A stretch of DNA of 64,000 bases, from the NCBI RefSeq assembly GCF_004770895.1, contig NZ_RQHS01000018.1:248001-312000 (forward strand). Reading direction: 5' to 3'. Source of the stretch: Leptospira dzoumogneensis. GTDB lineage: Bacteria; Spirochaetota; Leptospiria; Leptospirales; Leptospiraceae. Positions 31,199 to 42,106 of the stretch are shown in pieces (within the stretch, counting starts at the first letter, position 1; every line of letters begins with the position of its first letter). The notes under the pieces were generated by a model, which searched no databases, was not told where the DNA came from, and saw only the letters and a list, made by a program, of their open reading frames with translations. The position numbers and the translations under genes were made by a program.

Positions 31199-31405
31199 AC
31201 CTAACGAAAAGGTACAGGAAAAACGTCGGGTCTAATCTTCTTCTTTCCCCAATTTTTTTCCGGTTCCTTTTCCAAGGAGGAATTCCGAGGAAACGAAAAC
31301 CGGGTTAGTAATAACCTAAAGCTTATTGTACTTTTGCAAGATCGCTGACGTTAGTCGGCCTTATTGCGGTTGATTGAAAATATCCTAGATCTCCTCGGGA
31401 GAAAA

Positions 31406-31485
31406 TGACCTGTCGGGTGGTCCGACCGGGTCCATCCCGGAGCACCGGACAGGTCATGTCCGATCGGAGGATAGGGAGATCCTCC
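31406..31485 (+). promoter_or_regulatory. structured leader of flaB2
   Basis: TGACCTGTC (31406) pairs with GACAGGTCA (31448), enclosing an inner CCGGG/CCCGG hairpin; a second hairpin GGAGGAT-AGGGAG-ATCCTCC spans 31466-31485 and hides a decoy GGAGG. The real ribosome site AAGGAG is at 31499-31504. Regulatory use is inferred. Confidence 0.55.
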
Positions 31486-31510
31486 GGAAACTCTCTACAA
31501 GGAGTGTAGG

Positions 31511-32359
<849 letters not shown>

Positions 32360-32374
32360 TTTTCGGGAACAGGC

Positions 32375-32407
32375 GCCACCGGAAGGAAACTCCCGGTGGC
32401 TTTTTTT
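32375..32407 (+). terminator. rho-independent terminator after flaB2
   Basis: GCCACCGG/CCGGTGGC with a 10-base loop followed by seven T, about 15 bases after the stop. Confidence 0.9.
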
Positions 32408-32560
32408 ATCTCATGATCCGAGATTCCTTTATGAATTCTTTCTATTTACTTATTCGTCTAAATTCGATTTTTCTAAACGAGTGATGCTAAAAAATTGAGA
32501 GCCGCTTCTATAAAAAATACGGGTAATATTTCATATTCGAGCAGGAGATGCTCATCTATT

Positions 32561-32578
32561 CGAAATCGGGCGATTTCG
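32561..32578. promoter_or_regulatory. palindrome CGAAATCG-GG-CGATTTCG
   Basis: Perfect 8-bp arms, about 60 bases before the lipoprotein ATG and directly followed by TTGACT, a possible -35 box. Could be an operator or the foot of a hairpin. Confidence 0.4.
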
Positions 32579-32639
32579 CTTGACTCTTTTTGTTGATTCG
32601 AGGAAATTCTCGGACATCTTTTCCTTCGGGTAGAATGTA

Positions 32640-33398
32640 ATGCTCCGTAGTTTACTTATCTTTGCGATACTATTCGGTTTAAGTTGTGCGACCACTAATT
32701 CAGAAAAAAAGCCCGGGCAGGAATCATTTACCTTAGATTGTTCGGACACTAAGAGTCCATATTACTTCTCTGTAATGAAGGGGAAGGGCAATTTTTCGGT
32801 AACAAGGTTTTTGGACTATTCAGTGCCCTCCGGCGCCCATTCAGACTTTTTGAGTCAAAATCGAAAAATTTGGGATAAGGCACTTTTAGATTACCAAGCT
32901 AAAAAATTTTCCGAAGTAAAGTTATTATTACAACCTTTTCTATCTAAGTATGATCAGGATTTAAGTCTTCGGGAATTATACGCCAAATCCTGGTATTGGA
33001 GTCTGCAAAATCGAGGAAAAGAAGACAAGCTGCTTGCATTCTATTTGGATCTACATAAACGCATTCAGCATGAAATTGATGTGCAGGATGGAATCCGAAA
33101 AAAAGACGAAGTAGTTATAGTCTTAGGTTTTAACGATGTGGAGTGGAAAATTGCTACAATCTATTTGGATAGAGCGGAGTGGCAAACTGCCGAGTCATAC
33201 TTGGAATTATCTCTTTTCGGAGGAACTATGACTACCGACGGAAGCCAAGGTCCTCATCCATCCGTGATCGAAAACTATGCTTATCTTACCGAGACCGCTT
33301 ATTATCTGAATGATAAGGATAAGAATCGTTTTTATTTCTGTAAAACCTTACAACTTGATCCTAAGAACACTTATGCATTTCAGTTTTTACTCCGTTAA
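32640..33398 (+). CDS. putative lipoprotein with TPR-like region
   Basis: A 252-residue protein with leader MLRSLLIFAILFGLSC (spirochaetal lipobox). The mature part has helix pairs with alternating small and aromatic residues (LSLRELYAKSWYWSLQ, AEWQTAESYLELSLFGG, YLTETAYYLNDKDKNRFY) that look like three TPR-type repeats. The upstream gap has two hairpins, GAGCA/TGCTC at 32539 and CGAAATCG/CGATTTCG at 32561. Likely scaffold or docking lipoprotein, partner unknown. Confidence 0.7.
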   Translation: MLRSLLIFAILFGLSCATTNSEKKPGQESFTLDCSDTKSPYYFSVMKGKGNFSVTRFLDYSVPSGAHSDFLSQNRKIWDKALLDYQAKKFSEVKLLLQPFLSKYDQDLSLRELYAKSWYWSLQNRGKEDKLLAFYLDLHKRIQHEIDVQDGIRKKDEVVIVLGFNDVEWKIATIYLDRAEWQTAESYLELSLFGGTMTTDGSQGPHPSVIENYAYLTETAYYLNDKDKNRFYFCKTLQLDPKNTYAFQFLLR

Positions 33399-33464
33399 AT
33401 CGGAGTTTTTCTTTTCCCCGGCTTAATTCAATCCTTCAAATAATTTCGGCAGGGTTGTTATTTT

Positions 33465-33508
33465 AAATATTTAAGTATTGACTTAATTAAGTTTATACTT
33501 AAATATTT
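33465..33508. promoter_or_regulatory. nested palindromic operator/promoter of the ArsR gene
   Basis: AAATATTTAAGTAT (33465-33478) is the exact reverse complement of ATACTTAAATATTT (33495-33508), and between them ACTTAATTAAGT (33481-33492) is itself a perfect palindrome. TTGACT at 33478 looks like a -35 box with AAATAT 17 bases on, so a repressor dimer bound here would block the promoter. Confidence 0.75.
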
Positions 33509-33512
33509 GCCT

Positions 33513-33833
33513 ATGCAGGCTTTAGATGCGATTTCGGACCCAACCAGACGCAAAATTTTAGAACTACTATTCGATGGTGAAATGGGCGCTGGAGAAATTG
33601 CGGGACATTTTGATATAAGTTCCGCTGCGATCTCTCAACATCTTAAGGTTTTGAAAGAATGTAATCTGATCCAAGTCAGAGTGGATGGGCAAAGAAGGAT
33701 CCATTCCTTGGATTATAAAGGTTGGAAAGAGATCCAAGACTGGATAGATAGAGCCAAAACTTTCTGGGAAGGAAGACTAGATCTTCTGGAAAAAGAATTA
33801 AGAGCGAATAAAATGAAAAAAGGGAGAAGATAG
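33513..33833 (+). CDS. ArsR-family transcriptional regulator
   Basis: The ATG at 33513 (106 residues) is preferred over the upstream TTG at 33507. Winged-helix: DAISDPTRRKILELLFDG, recognition helix SSAAISQHLKVLKE, wing RVDGQRRIHSLDY. No cysteine pair for metal sensing, so it is probably of the SdpR/YczG-like type found next to SRPBCC proteins. No Shine-Dalgarno precedes it and the ATG could be the +1 site, so it may be leaderless. Stop overlaps the next gene. Confidence 0.88.
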   Translation: MQALDAISDPTRRKILELLFDGEMGAGEIAGHFDISSAAISQHLKVLKECNLIQVRVDGQRRIHSLDYKGWKEIQDWIDRAKTFWEGRLDLLEKELRANKMKKGRR

Positions 33834-33835
33834 TG

Positions 33836-34387
33836 ATGAAAGATCTATCTATAAACAAAACGTATGGAACCTTCACTTCGGATTCCGAAGTTCGTTTCCA
33901 AAGATTATTACCCGGACCGATCGAAACTGTTTGGGAATATCTGACCGATTCCGAAAAAAGAGGCACCTGGCTTGCTTCCGGAACTATGGAGTTAAGGGTA
34001 GGTGGAAAAGTAGAATTAAACTTTTTGCATTCTTCTCTTTCTGATGAAAAAACATATCCTGATAGATTCAAGGAAATGGAGAATGGGATCAGTGGAGTGG
34101 AAACGATCACTGCAATCGATCCTCCTCGCTTCCTAAGTTTTACCTGGCACCCAAATTCCGAAGTTAGTTTTGAATTAGTGGAGAAGGGAGAAGATGTTCT
34201 TCTTACACTCCGACATTATAAACTTGTAGATGAATTCGGTAAACTAATGGTTTCTACAGGTTGGCATACTCATTTGGATATTCTGACTTCTAAACTTTAT
34301 AAAGGATCAGTTCCTAAGTTCTGGCAAACATTTACTCACCATGAAAGTATTTACGGTGAGGCTCTCAAAAGTATCTCTAAGAAGTGA
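33836..34387 (+). CDS. SRPBCC/AHSA1-domain protein
   Basis: A 183-residue protein of the START/Aha1 superfamily: DSEVRFQRLLPGPIETVWEYL, WLASGTMELRVGGKVEL, then PPRFLSFTWH and LTLRHYKL. Such proteins paired with ArsR regulators form a hydrophobic cavity; the ligand is unknown. A GTG three bases upstream (33833) could also be used and would overlap the ArsR stop. The gene pair is closed by a terminator at 34398. Confidence 0.87.
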   Translation: MKDLSINKTYGTFTSDSEVRFQRLLPGPIETVWEYLTDSEKRGTWLASGTMELRVGGKVELNFLHSSLSDEKTYPDRFKEMENGISGVETITAIDPPRFLSFTWHPNSEVSFELVEKGEDVLLTLRHYKLVDEFGKLMVSTGWHTHLDILTSKLYKGSVPKFWQTFTHHESIYGEALKSISKK

Positions 34388-34397
34388 TCTTAATAAA

Positions 34398-34429
34398 AAA
34401 GCCGACGAGTTCTCGCCGGCTTTCTTTTT
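34398..34429. terminator. bidirectional terminator
   Basis: AAAGCCG-A-CGAG/CTCG-C-CGGCTTT stem with A-run before and T-run after, between the convergent SRPBCC gene and the FlgT-like lipoprotein gene. Confidence 0.85.
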
Positions 34430-34448
34430 CAATCGATTGGTAAATCGA

Positions 34449-35696
34449 TTATTTATTCGGAGTAAACTCCAAAGTAACCACACCTCTTGCAGCAGACTTA
34501 ACATTCATTTTCTTAGTAGCTAAGAATGTAAATCCTCTGTCTTTTTTATAGACTAATTCGTCCATAAACAGTGCATCTTTTCCAGGGTAGGTAACTTCCC
34601 ACTCTGAACCGCTTGTATTGCTAGTTCTAACATTGATGTCTTTTGCAGCTGTTAATTCTGCCAAATCATCTTTGAACTTAGTGGATTCGTCAGCATCCAA
34701 ACCGGTAAACTTTAAGATGATAGTATTATTCTCAGTGAGATTGAACCATTCTTCTTTGAGTTGTTTGTTTACTTTTTTGGTTACGTCTTCTGCCCAACCG
34801 GCAAGCGCTTTTTCTCTGGAAACTTTTTGAGTGATATCCGCTCCGCGAGCATCTCCGTTTCCGGAAGCTACCACTTTACCATCTCCCCAAAGTAAGATCA
34901 CTTTATAAGGTCCGGTAGCGGCAGTATTGAATAGAGGTCTATCCAGAGCTTTTCCACCGATTGCAGTTACAGGTGCTTGGTCTTCAGTTTCTACCGAACC
35001 AACTACCAGAACTTCTGCTCCGGATGATTGAGCTTGGATGAGTATCGCAGCTCCTGAATCCAATGAGTTGACTGCATCCGCATTCAAGCCGGAAGGTTTA
35101 ACAGTTTTAGAAGCCTGTCCAGGATCAACGATCTTGTTTCCAGCTTTTTTAAGACCTTTGATGATCTCAGCTTCTGCAATATTACCATTACTTAAAGGAG
35201 CAACCGGTGCTCCTCCTACTTTAGAAGGAACTAAAACTACAATTCTTGGATTTCCTACATCAGCAAGTAAACCTTCTACCGCAGTGGAAAGTTTAGATTC
35301 TTCGATAGTACAACGAACAGTAAGTTTTAAAATAGGTTGAGTATCTATCTTGCCTTGGTCTTCCGCAACGATATCGTAAGATTTTACGAATGCATCGGTC
35401 TTGGAAAGTAGACTAGAGCCTAAACTTTCTCCGTCGGAAGCTTGGCTTTTGTTGGAAATTTCTTCACCAACTACTTTACGTACCGCATTAACTTTTGCGT
35501 CTTTAATCGCTCTTTGTTTTGCGTTCGCTATATCTCCGTTATAGATCGGAGCTTCTCCGATCACGGTGATTGTATTTCCTTCTCTAGTGAATTCTTCTTT
35601 TTTCTTGCGTCGGGATCCGTCACCCGTTGCGCATGCAAAAGCGAAACCTAAAATCAGTGTGAGAGCGGTAATCCGCAGGATGGGCAGCTTTGCCAT
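34449..35696 (-). CDS. lipoprotein with FlgT-like N-terminal domain
   Basis: 415 residues with leader [15 protein letters not shown]. After a charged stretch, [20 protein letters not shown] and [15 protein letters not shown] look like the N-terminal domain of FlgT, which decorates flagellar basal bodies in Vibrio. Downstream the sequence has LPP20-like [16 protein letters not shown] and a Lys-rich C-terminus. It is possible but unproven that it works with the flagellum. AAGGAAG precedes the ATG by 5 bases. Confidence 0.68.
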   Translation of the reverse strand: MAKLPILRITALTLILGFAFACATGDGSRRKKKEEFTREGNTITVIGEAPIYNGDIANAKQRAIKDAKVNAVRKVVGEEISNKSQASDGESLGSSLLSKTDAFVKSYDIVAEDQGKIDTQPILKLTVRCTIEESKLSTAVEGLLADVGNPRIVVLVPSKVGGAPVAPLSNGNIAEAEIIKGLKKAGNKIVDPGQASKTVKPSGLNADAVNSLDSGAAILIQAQSSGAEVLVVGSVETEDQAPVTAIGGKALDRPLFNTAATGPYKVILLWGDGKVVASGNGDARGADITQKVSREKALAGWAEDVTKKVNKQLKEEWFNLTENNTIILKFTGLDADESTKFKDDLAELTAAKDINVRTSNTSGSEWEVTYPGKDALFMDELVYKKDRGFTFLATKKMNVKSAARGVVTLEFTPNK

Positions 35697-35762
35697 ATCG
35701 CTTCCTTTTTCTCCTTGATGTATTGAATTCTGTCTATTTACTGAACAAATAAGGTATCTTAC

Positions 35763-37022
35763 ATGCGGTTCAAAGAAAGAAACAAAAAAAACCTAACTTT
35801 ACTCATTTTTTTTCTGACAATTTCCTCAGGCTCTTGCGTAGAGGCGTCATCCAGAAGTCATATTTCTAAATCCAAAATTATCCCTGCCGAAGTTTCTTTT
35901 TACGACCAAATACTTCCTAGTCTTGCGGGTAAATCCGTTGTGCTCGTTACAAATCCTTCCGGTATAGGAAGACATCCTGAGAAGATCCTAAAAGAATTTA
36001 AGGATAAAAAAGTTAAGATCAAACATCTGATCGGACTAGAACACGGATTTTTGGGATTGGAAGAAGACTTCAGTAAGTCTCCAGTCACAATGGATGAGAC
36101 TTTTCAACTTCCTATCTATCATATTTATAAGGTTAAAAACTCGGAGATCCCTGCAATCCTGAAAGGTGCAGATGCAGTTGTGTTCGACGTGGTCGATATG
36201 GGGATGCGTTGTTATACTTACTTAAGCGTTCTAAAACGTTTGATGGATAATTTGCCTGATCCAAATACTAAGTTTATTCTTTTGGACCATCCAAACCCGG
36301 CTCTATATTTAGGCGCAAGGGGAGAAGGTATACAGAAGAAGTTTTTGAACTTCGCAGGAGAATTTCCATCTCTATTTTTCACAGGAATGACCCTGGGAGA
36401 AGCCGCTGCGTTTTATAATGGAGAATATCTGGGTGGAAAAGTGAAACTAGATATTATTTCACCGGAAAACTTTAAAAGAGGATTTGATTGGGAGAGAGAA
36501 GGAATCCCTTGGTCTACACCTTCTCCCAATCTTCCCATGTTGGATTCTGCGAGGAATTATCTAGGTTTAGTATTATTAGAAGGAGTGAATGTTTCCGTAG
36601 GAAGAGGTACACAGGCTCCATTCGTATATTTCGGCGCTCCTTGGATGAATGAGCCTGAAGAAATTATCAATGAATTGAACGAAGACAGCAAAGGTGATTA
36701 TTATTACCAAAGTGTATTCTTCAAACCTACATTCGGACCTTTTAAAGGAGAAATTTGTAGAGGACTTCGTTTAACCGTTGTAAATCGTAAATACGATCCT
36801 ATCAGAATGGCATATAATCTGACTACCATTATGAAAAAGAAATATAAGGACTTTAAATGGAGACAGTATGCGGATGGATCTCATAATATAGATTTTCTTT
36901 GGGGAACCGAAAAATTCAGAGAGTCCGTGGATGCAGGTCTCACATACGAACAATTTAAGGCTACATATGCGGAATCAGAATCTTCTACAAATAAACTCAT
37001 CCAAAAATATCTGATCTACTAA
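35763..37022 (+). CDS. NamZ-like exo-beta-N-acetylmuramidase (DUF1343) lipoprotein
   Basis: The 419-residue protein has a leader ending SSGSC, so it is probably a lipoprotein. The DUF1343/NamZ domain is complete: [40 protein letters not shown] (family norm LDRPNP, Arg replaced by His), [18 protein letters not shown] and [17 protein letters not shown]. NamZ enzymes release N-acetylmuramic acid from peptidoglycan fragments for recycling. Divergent from the FlgT-like gene across a 66-base promoter gap. Confidence 0.87.
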   Translation: MRFKERNKKNLTLLIFFLTISSGSCVEASSRSHISKSKIIPAEVSFYDQILPSLAGKSVVLVTNPSGIGRHPEKILKEFKDKKVKIKHLIGLEHGFLGLEEDFSKSPVTMDETFQLPIYHIYKVKNSEIPAILKGADAVVFDVVDMGMRCYTYLSVLKRLMDNLPDPNTKFILLDHPNPALYLGARGEGIQKKFLNFAGEFPSLFFTGMTLGEAAAFYNGEYLGGKVKLDIISPENFKRGFDWEREGIPWSTPSPNLPMLDSARNYLGLVLLEGVNVSVGRGTQAPFVYFGAPWMNEPEEIINELNEDSKGDYYYQSVFFKPTFGPFKGEICRGLRLTVVNRKYDPIRMAYNLTTIMKKKYKDFKWRQYADGSHNIDFLWGTEKFRESVDAGLTYEQFKATYAESESSTNKLIQKYLIY

Positions 37023-37053
37023 GGTTTTGTATTAAAATTTCGAAAGATAAATT

Positions 37054-37653
37054 ATGAGAATTAGATTCGCTATTATAGTATTGATCTCTTCCTTCTCCAT
37101 TTTCGCAGAAAATGAAAGGGGAGAATGGAAAGAATACGGGCTGAAAGAAGTTTTAGGCCGTTTGAAATTTTATGCGTTCGCTAAGATTGCACAAAGTGTT
37201 CGCACTGGAGCATCTTTCGACCAAGAATTGTATGTAAAAGAAACTGCATGTGAGGAGGACTTTCCTAAACTAGAAGGAAATTTCCAATGTGCATTACTTA
37301 AGACGTCTACCTTCGAAGATAAATTAGCGGAAAATTCGCAGCCTTCAACTCCGAGTGCCGCCTCTGCAACCAACGGTTTGACTCCGAGTAAAACGATACC
37401 TTCTATCCCAATAAAAGCAAAATGGTATGAGGGAAGAACACTCGCAGGTAAAGGAGTTCTTTCTGTTCCCGGTAAAGATGGTCAGAGCGATCTGAAATTA
37501 TTCTATCATACAGATGGAAGATTAAGTCATTATTCTTATGAAGATAAAATAGTGGTTTTTGACTGGAAAGGCCAGGAGTTAAGCACTATTCTAACTGTAA
37601 AAGTGGATCCTAAATTGAGACCGCTTGGTGGTAAGGAATATTTTTTCCCATGA
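37054..37653 (+). CDS. secreted hypothetical protein
   Basis: 199 residues with a cleavable signal peptide ([18 protein letters not shown]). It has a helix [19 protein letters not shown], a Ser/Pro/Thr linker and a strand-rich C-terminus ([18 protein letters not shown]). No family recognised. It overlaps the DUF2797 gene by 4 bases, so translation is probably coupled. Confidence 0.7.
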   Translation: MRIRFAIIVLISSFSIFAENERGEWKEYGLKEVLGRLKFYAFAKIAQSVRTGASFDQELYVKETACEEDFPKLEGNFQCALLKTSTFEDKLAENSQPSTPSAASATNGLTPSKTIPSIPIKAKWYEGRTLAGKGVLSVPGKDGQSDLKLFYHTDGRLSHYSYEDKIVVFDWKGQELSTILTVKVDPKLRPLGGKEYFFP

Positions 37654-38501
37654 AAGAACTCTCTTCCGGTTTTTTAAGAATGATGGACCACGAAGGTATC
37701 GACCCGGTAGAATATATCTGGGTAGTAGCTTCTTATCCTTCTGAATCCGGAAAACAAGAGGCACAACTTGTTCCTGCAAATTTTAAGATAGGAAGTCTTG
37801 TTGGCAAAAGAGTAAAACTTGAATTTACCGGAAAGATCCGTTGTGTGAACTGCGGAAAAGTCACAAGTAAAAGTTTTAACCAAGGAAGTTGTTTTCAATG
37901 CTTCCAAACATTAGCGGAGAATGATCTATGTATTCTTCGTCCGGAGACCTGCCATTTTCATTTAGGAACTTGCAGGGAACCTGAATGGGGAGAAGGTTAC
38001 TGCTTCCAAAAACATACTGTGTATCTTGCAAATACCAGCGGATTAAAAGTGGGGATCACTCGTGAAAAACCGGTCTCCAATCGTTGGGTGGACCAAGGTG
38101 CCCAAGAAGCAATTCCGTTATTAGAAGTTACTTCCAGAAGAGATGCAGGTCTTATCGAAAAACAATTTACCACTGTTATAGATGATAAAACCAAATGGCA
38201 GAAGATGGTAACAGAAGATTCAGTTCCATTCGATTTGATCTCTAAAAAGAAAGAGCTTCTTGAGGTTCTGGATTCCTGGGACCTAGGAGTTCCTTATACC
38301 GAGTCCAATGAGCAGAATATTACAAAATTAAGTTATCCTATTTCAGAATATCCTAAAAAATCCAAATCCTTCTCCCCCGATAAGGAGAAGGAAATAGATT
38401 CCAAATTACTCGGTATCAAAGGGCAATACCTTTTATTCGAGGATGTGGTAATCAATATCCGCGCCTATGGCGGCTACGAAATCCGTTTATACTCGGAGTG
38501 A
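37650..38501 (+). CDS. DUF2797 protein (GIY-YIG-like fold, zinc-binding)
   Basis: The 283-residue protein shows the DUF2797 signatures: [45 protein letters not shown] and the [15 protein letters not shown] and [13 protein letters not shown] blocks that resemble a GIY-YIG nuclease core, with RRDAGLIEK as the Arg/Glu pair. Several Cys pairs suggest zinc. Exact activity unknown. Fourth-to-last codons overlap the M48 gene region. Confidence 0.85.
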   Translation: MKELSSGFLRMMDHEGIDPVEYIWVVASYPSESGKQEAQLVPANFKIGSLVGKRVKLEFTGKIRCVNCGKVTSKSFNQGSCFQCFQTLAENDLCILRPETCHFHLGTCREPEWGEGYCFQKHTVYLANTSGLKVGITREKPVSNRWVDQGAQEAIPLLEVTSRRDAGLIEKQFTTVIDDKTKWQKMVTEDSVPFDLISKKKELLEVLDSWDLGVPYTESNEQNITKLSYPISEYPKKSKSFSPDKEKEIDSKLLGIKGQYLLFEDVVINIRAYGGYEIRLYSE

Positions 38502-38509
38502 GTTATCCT

Positions 38510-39373
38510 ATGAGCAAAACTTCTATTCGCAAATATTTCCTGGTCCTATTTTTACTTTTTAGCCTGCAAGGCTGCGGCTGGATGGTGGAGCTTGTTTTTC
38601 CTTTGGACGTGGACCGTTTTTTAGGGGAACAGTTTTACAAGGCTGCAGTAACAGGAGAAGGTCACGGTAAAATTTACAAAGACAGATCTTTGGAAAAATA
38701 TCTGCAGTCAGTTGTGGATCGTATCTTAAAATCCAAGTCCATCCATTACAAGGATGAATTTAAATATAAGGTAACCATAATAGACGACGATAAGGTGATC
38801 AATGCGATCTGCGCACCTGGCGGCTATATTTTCGTATATACTGGACTTCTTCATTTCGTAAAAAATGAGGCAACTCTTGCGGGGATACTTTCTCATGAGA
38901 TCGCTCATGCGGAAAGAAGGCATTCTACCAAACAATTATCCACCAATCTTACTCTATACTTTGTTTTGTACTTTGTGCTTTCTTACGTCTTAGGCCCGGA
39001 TCTGGCTCAACATGCTGCCGATATCGCAGGACTTTCCACAAATCTATTGGGACTTGCAAATTCTCGTTCCATGGAAGAAGAAGCGGACGAATACGGATTT
39101 GATTATATGAGATCCACTCCTTATTACCCGGGAGCAATCGCTGATTTTTTCAAGGATATCCAAAAGGAGAAGAAGGTAAATCCTGAGTTAAAGGGCGCGG
39201 ATATTCCTTTGGAAAAATATTTGAGCACTCACCCTCTAGATGAGGACAGGATTTCTTCCAACGAAAAAAGACTGAAAGACGCGGGGATCGGTGCTCCGAA
39301 TGCAAAGTCATATTTTAGAGAAAGATACCGTAGTAATATAGAAAAATCTTTGGGAACCAAAGAAGAAGATTAA
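38510..39373 (+). CDS. M48-family metalloprotease lipoprotein
   Basis: The 287-residue protein uses the ATG at 38510 with GGAG 11 bases upstream; a GTG at 38498 is less likely. Leader ends LQGC. Zinc motif HEIAH with His129, Glu130, His133 and third ligand Glu in SMEEEADEYG. Similar to BepA/LoiP-type proteases that look after the outer membrane. It lacks a TPR tail. Confidence 0.88.
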   Translation: MSKTSIRKYFLVLFLLFSLQGCGWMVELVFPLDVDRFLGEQFYKAAVTGEGHGKIYKDRSLEKYLQSVVDRILKSKSIHYKDEFKYKVTIIDDDKVINAICAPGGYIFVYTGLLHFVKNEATLAGILSHEIAHAERRHSTKQLSTNLTLYFVLYFVLSYVLGPDLAQHAADIAGLSTNLLGLANSRSMEEEADEYGFDYMRSTPYYPGAIADFFKDIQKEKKVNPELKGADIPLEKYLSTHPLDEDRISSNEKRLKDAGIGAPNAKSYFRERYRSNIEKSLGTKEED

Positions 39374-39463
39374 TCGGTTCTATTGAGAATCTCCCGCAAT
39401 GTGGGTCTAATTATAGAAAGAAAGATTGACTGATTTCGATTCCATTCAGATAACTTTCGGGTC

Positions 39464-40654
39464 ATGAATTGGAAGAAAAAATTAAAAACTTGGGTGGATT
39501 CCGGACTCATTAGCCAGACCCAGGCAGAGTCCATTTTCAAATTCGAAGATTCTAAAAAAATTCCGTACGTATTCTATTCCTTTTTAGCGTTAGGGATCGT
39601 AGTGATCGGTCTTGGAGTCATCGCAATGGTGGCTGCAAATTGGGATAAGATCCATTATTCCGTAAAATTGATCGCGAGTTTTACTCTACTTTCCGGAATT
39701 GGGATAACGATCCTATACTCTCAAAGTAAAGAGATCTGGAACGATACAATTCGTTATCTTTTAGTTTTACTTCTTTGTGTATTATTTTTTGCGAATATCG
39801 GTCTGGTTTCCCAGATCTATCATACCCAGGGAAAATTATACCAAGCACTTTTGCTTTGGTCTGGAATTACAATCTTACTTGTGATCATGTATCCAGGTAG
39901 AGTTCTCCAACATCTTTGGATCGCTGTATTCAGTTCTTCTTTTTTGAGCTGGATAGACAATCATCCTGATATAGGTTGGAAGGATAGAAGTCATTATTTT
40001 TCTCTCTTCTTCTTTGTCGCTTTCTGGATATTTGCAGGAATTGCAATTTTCACGGAGAGAAGGCTGGAAACTAAAGAGAGTAAAACTTCTATCTTAGTGA
40101 ATCCGTTTTTACTTTGGGCTTTCGGTTTCTTCTTAACTTCTTCTATTTGGGGAAGTTTCGAGACACATGATATTCCGAACTTGGACCAGGATCCTGAGTT
40201 TGCGAGAAGATACGATCTTCCTTTCTCTTGGTATTGGCCTCTGCTTCTTCCGATTTTGTTAATCGCAGTTTCTCAAATTTTCAGAAATCGTTTTTCTCGT
40301 AGAAAGATCATTCTTCTTTCCATTTCCGGAATATTTCTGGGATTTTTAAATTATCCTCAGATCTCCGATTGGTATGGAAAATTTCCAGCGATGATATTTT
40401 TCTTTTTGGCCTGGATCCCATTCACATTCTTATTTTTCGAATCCAGAAGATGGTTCGATCTGTCTTTGTTAATTTTAGGTTTACGATTCGTGTCTGTTTA
40501 TCTGGAAGTATTCGGAAGTTTACTCGCTACAGGAATCGGGCTGATCATCTCCGGAGCATTTATTTTAGGATTCAGCATTTTGGTGTTTAGGATGAGAGAG
40601 AAGATCCGAAATGCCGCGAACCAGCTCTTTCAAGAAGAGGAATTAGGAATATGA
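39464..40654 (+). CDS. DUF2157 membrane protein
   Basis: The 396-residue protein starts with a helical motif WVDSGLISQTQAESIF typical of DUF2157, followed by about ten hydrophobic helices including ALGIVVIGLGVIAMVAANW. It overlaps the GDYXXLXY gene by 4 bases, a pairing found in many bacteria. Role unknown. Confidence 0.85.
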   Translation: MNWKKKLKTWVDSGLISQTQAESIFKFEDSKKIPYVFYSFLALGIVVIGLGVIAMVAANWDKIHYSVKLIASFTLLSGIGITILYSQSKEIWNDTIRYLLVLLLCVLFFANIGLVSQIYHTQGKLYQALLLWSGITILLVIMYPGRVLQHLWIAVFSSSFLSWIDNHPDIGWKDRSHYFSLFFFVAFWIFAGIAIFTERRLETKESKTSILVNPFLLWAFGFFLTSSIWGSFETHDIPNLDQDPEFARRYDLPFSWYWPLLLPILLIAVSQIFRNRFSRRKIILLSISGIFLGFLNYPQISDWYGKFPAMIFFFLAWIPFTFLFFESRRWFDLSLLILGLRFVSVYLEVFGSLLATGIGLIISGAFILGFSILVFRMREKIRNAANQLFQEEELGI

Positions 40655-41211
40655 AAAAGTTTTCTATCTCAGTTCTTGCGGTATTTTTACCAATCATCGT
40701 TTTAGCCTCCCTTGCCTTAGAAAGGGAGTTCGATCTTAGGAATGGAAAAATTCTGATACTTCCGATTACCGGATACGATCCCAGAGATCTACTCTCCGGA
40801 CAATATCTTAGATTTCAGATAGATCGTAAATATTCGGATGATATTTGTCAAAAGGGAGATTACGTTTCTTCTGCAGTGGAATCTGCAGTTGCAAGTGTGG
40901 ATGGAAGCAAGCTTAGCAAAAAGGAAACATGCGTTTGTTTTGATTCCAGAGAACCTTCCGAATATGAAATACGTTTTTACTCCGATTGTAACGAACTTAA
41001 AAACGATACAACTTGTTGGAATTACGTAAAGGGAGAATGTAATTACGGAAACTTTAATTATCCTTTCCGCAAATATTTTATCCCGGAAGAGAGCGCGAAA
41101 GAGCTAGAAGAAAAACTAAGAGAGCCCGGTGCCAAAATCCAGTTGAGAATAGATGAAAACGGGAATGGCCTGATCGAAAAGATCATTTGGCCGGAGTTAT
41201 CTTCGCAGTAA
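40651..41211 (+). CDS. GDYXXLXY-domain protein
   Basis: The 186-residue protein has an N-terminal hydrophobic helix and the family core [19 protein letters not shown] near residues 39-57, equal to the DPRDLLRGDYVxLxY motif (here GQYLRF). Eight cysteines follow, unusual for the family. Cooperates with the preceding DUF2157 protein by genomic pairing. The 3' end overlaps the opposite-strand gene by 29 bases. Confidence 0.82.
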   Translation: MKKFSISVLAVFLPIIVLASLALEREFDLRNGKILILPITGYDPRDLLSGQYLRFQIDRKYSDDICQKGDYVSSAVESAVASVDGSKLSKKETCVCFDSREPSEYEIRFYSDCNELKNDTTCWNYVKGECNYGNFNYPFRKYFIPEESAKELEEKLREPGAKIQLRIDENGNGLIEKIIWPELSSQ

Positions 41212-42061
41212 CCTCGTTTAGGCTGCAGTAATCCTTCTCACCCAAATTCGCTTCCATACCGGAGCGATAGATCTCATCCAATCCGGAGCAGAGTGGCAGC
41301 TTTGTTCCGGATACTTTTCCTAAAGAGAGTGCATGTTTGAGATCCTTGTACATATTCTTCAAAGCGAAATGAGTTTCGTAATTTCCCGAGAATACGAATG
41401 GGAACTTAAACTCTGAAATTCCCGACTTGGCAGCGGATTGTTCTAAGATAGATTTCAAGATAGAAGGATCTATACCTTGGCTTTTTGCCAGAGAAAACCC
41501 TTCCATATAGACTTGGAAGATACCTGCTTGGACCATATTGAGAGCGATCTTCGCTTTCTGCCCGTCTCCTACTTCTCCGCAATATACTGTGTTCTTTCCG
41601 CAGATCTCGAATATAAATGAGAAGTTTTTGATACTATCTTGTGATTTTGCTCCTACCATAAATAGGATCTGGCCGTCTCTGGCAGCATTTTTGGAACCTG
41701 TCATTGGAGCGTCTAAGAATTGAATATTCTGTTTTTGGAATGTATGATCCAGTTTAAGAGTGAGAGAAGGGGAGGTGGTTCCCATATCTATCACAACCTT
41801 TGCATTTGTTTCTAAAAGTCCGGAGGAGAATACCGACTCTTCTACCACATGATCCTCCGTAAGGCAGAGTATTATAATTTCAGAATCTTTTACTGCTTCT
41901 TTTATATTTCCATGGATCGAAACTTTCGCCGATTTTAGGTCTTGGATCTTTTCCGGATTACGAGCATATAATTGGAGAGAATGACCTTCTTTAGAGAGAT
42001 TGTTTGCGATCCCTCTACCCATGATACCAGTTCCGATGATTGCAATTTTACGAGAAGACAT
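41183..42061 (-). CDS. 3-hydroxyisobutyrate dehydrogenase-family oxidoreductase
   Basis: The 292-residue protein has the NAD(P) motif [17 protein letters not shown], the family's DMGTTSP and [14 protein letters not shown] (substrate loop) and the catalytic Lys in [10 protein letters not shown]. Substrates in the family include 3-hydroxyisobutyrate, tartronate semialdehyde and succinic semialdehyde. Lone gene, convergent overlap with the previous one. Confidence 0.9.
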   Translation of the reverse strand: MSSRKIAIIGTGIMGRGIANNLSKEGHSLQLYARNPEKIQDLKSAKVSIHGNIKEAVKDSEIIILCLTEDHVVEESVFSSGLLETNAKVVIDMGTTSPSLTLKLDHTFQKQNIQFLDAPMTGSKNAARDGQILFMVGAKSQDSIKNFSFIFEICGKNTVYCGEVGDGQKAKIALNMVQAGIFQVYMEGFSLAKSQGIDPSILKSILEQSAAKSGISEFKFPFVFSGNYETHFALKNMYKDLKHALSLGKVSGTKLPLCSGLDEIYRSGMEANLGEKDYCSLNEVTAKITPAK

Positions 42062-42106
42062 AGGGAAAGTCTCCCGTATGGAACCTGATTTGGCAAGAAA
42101 AAGGTT

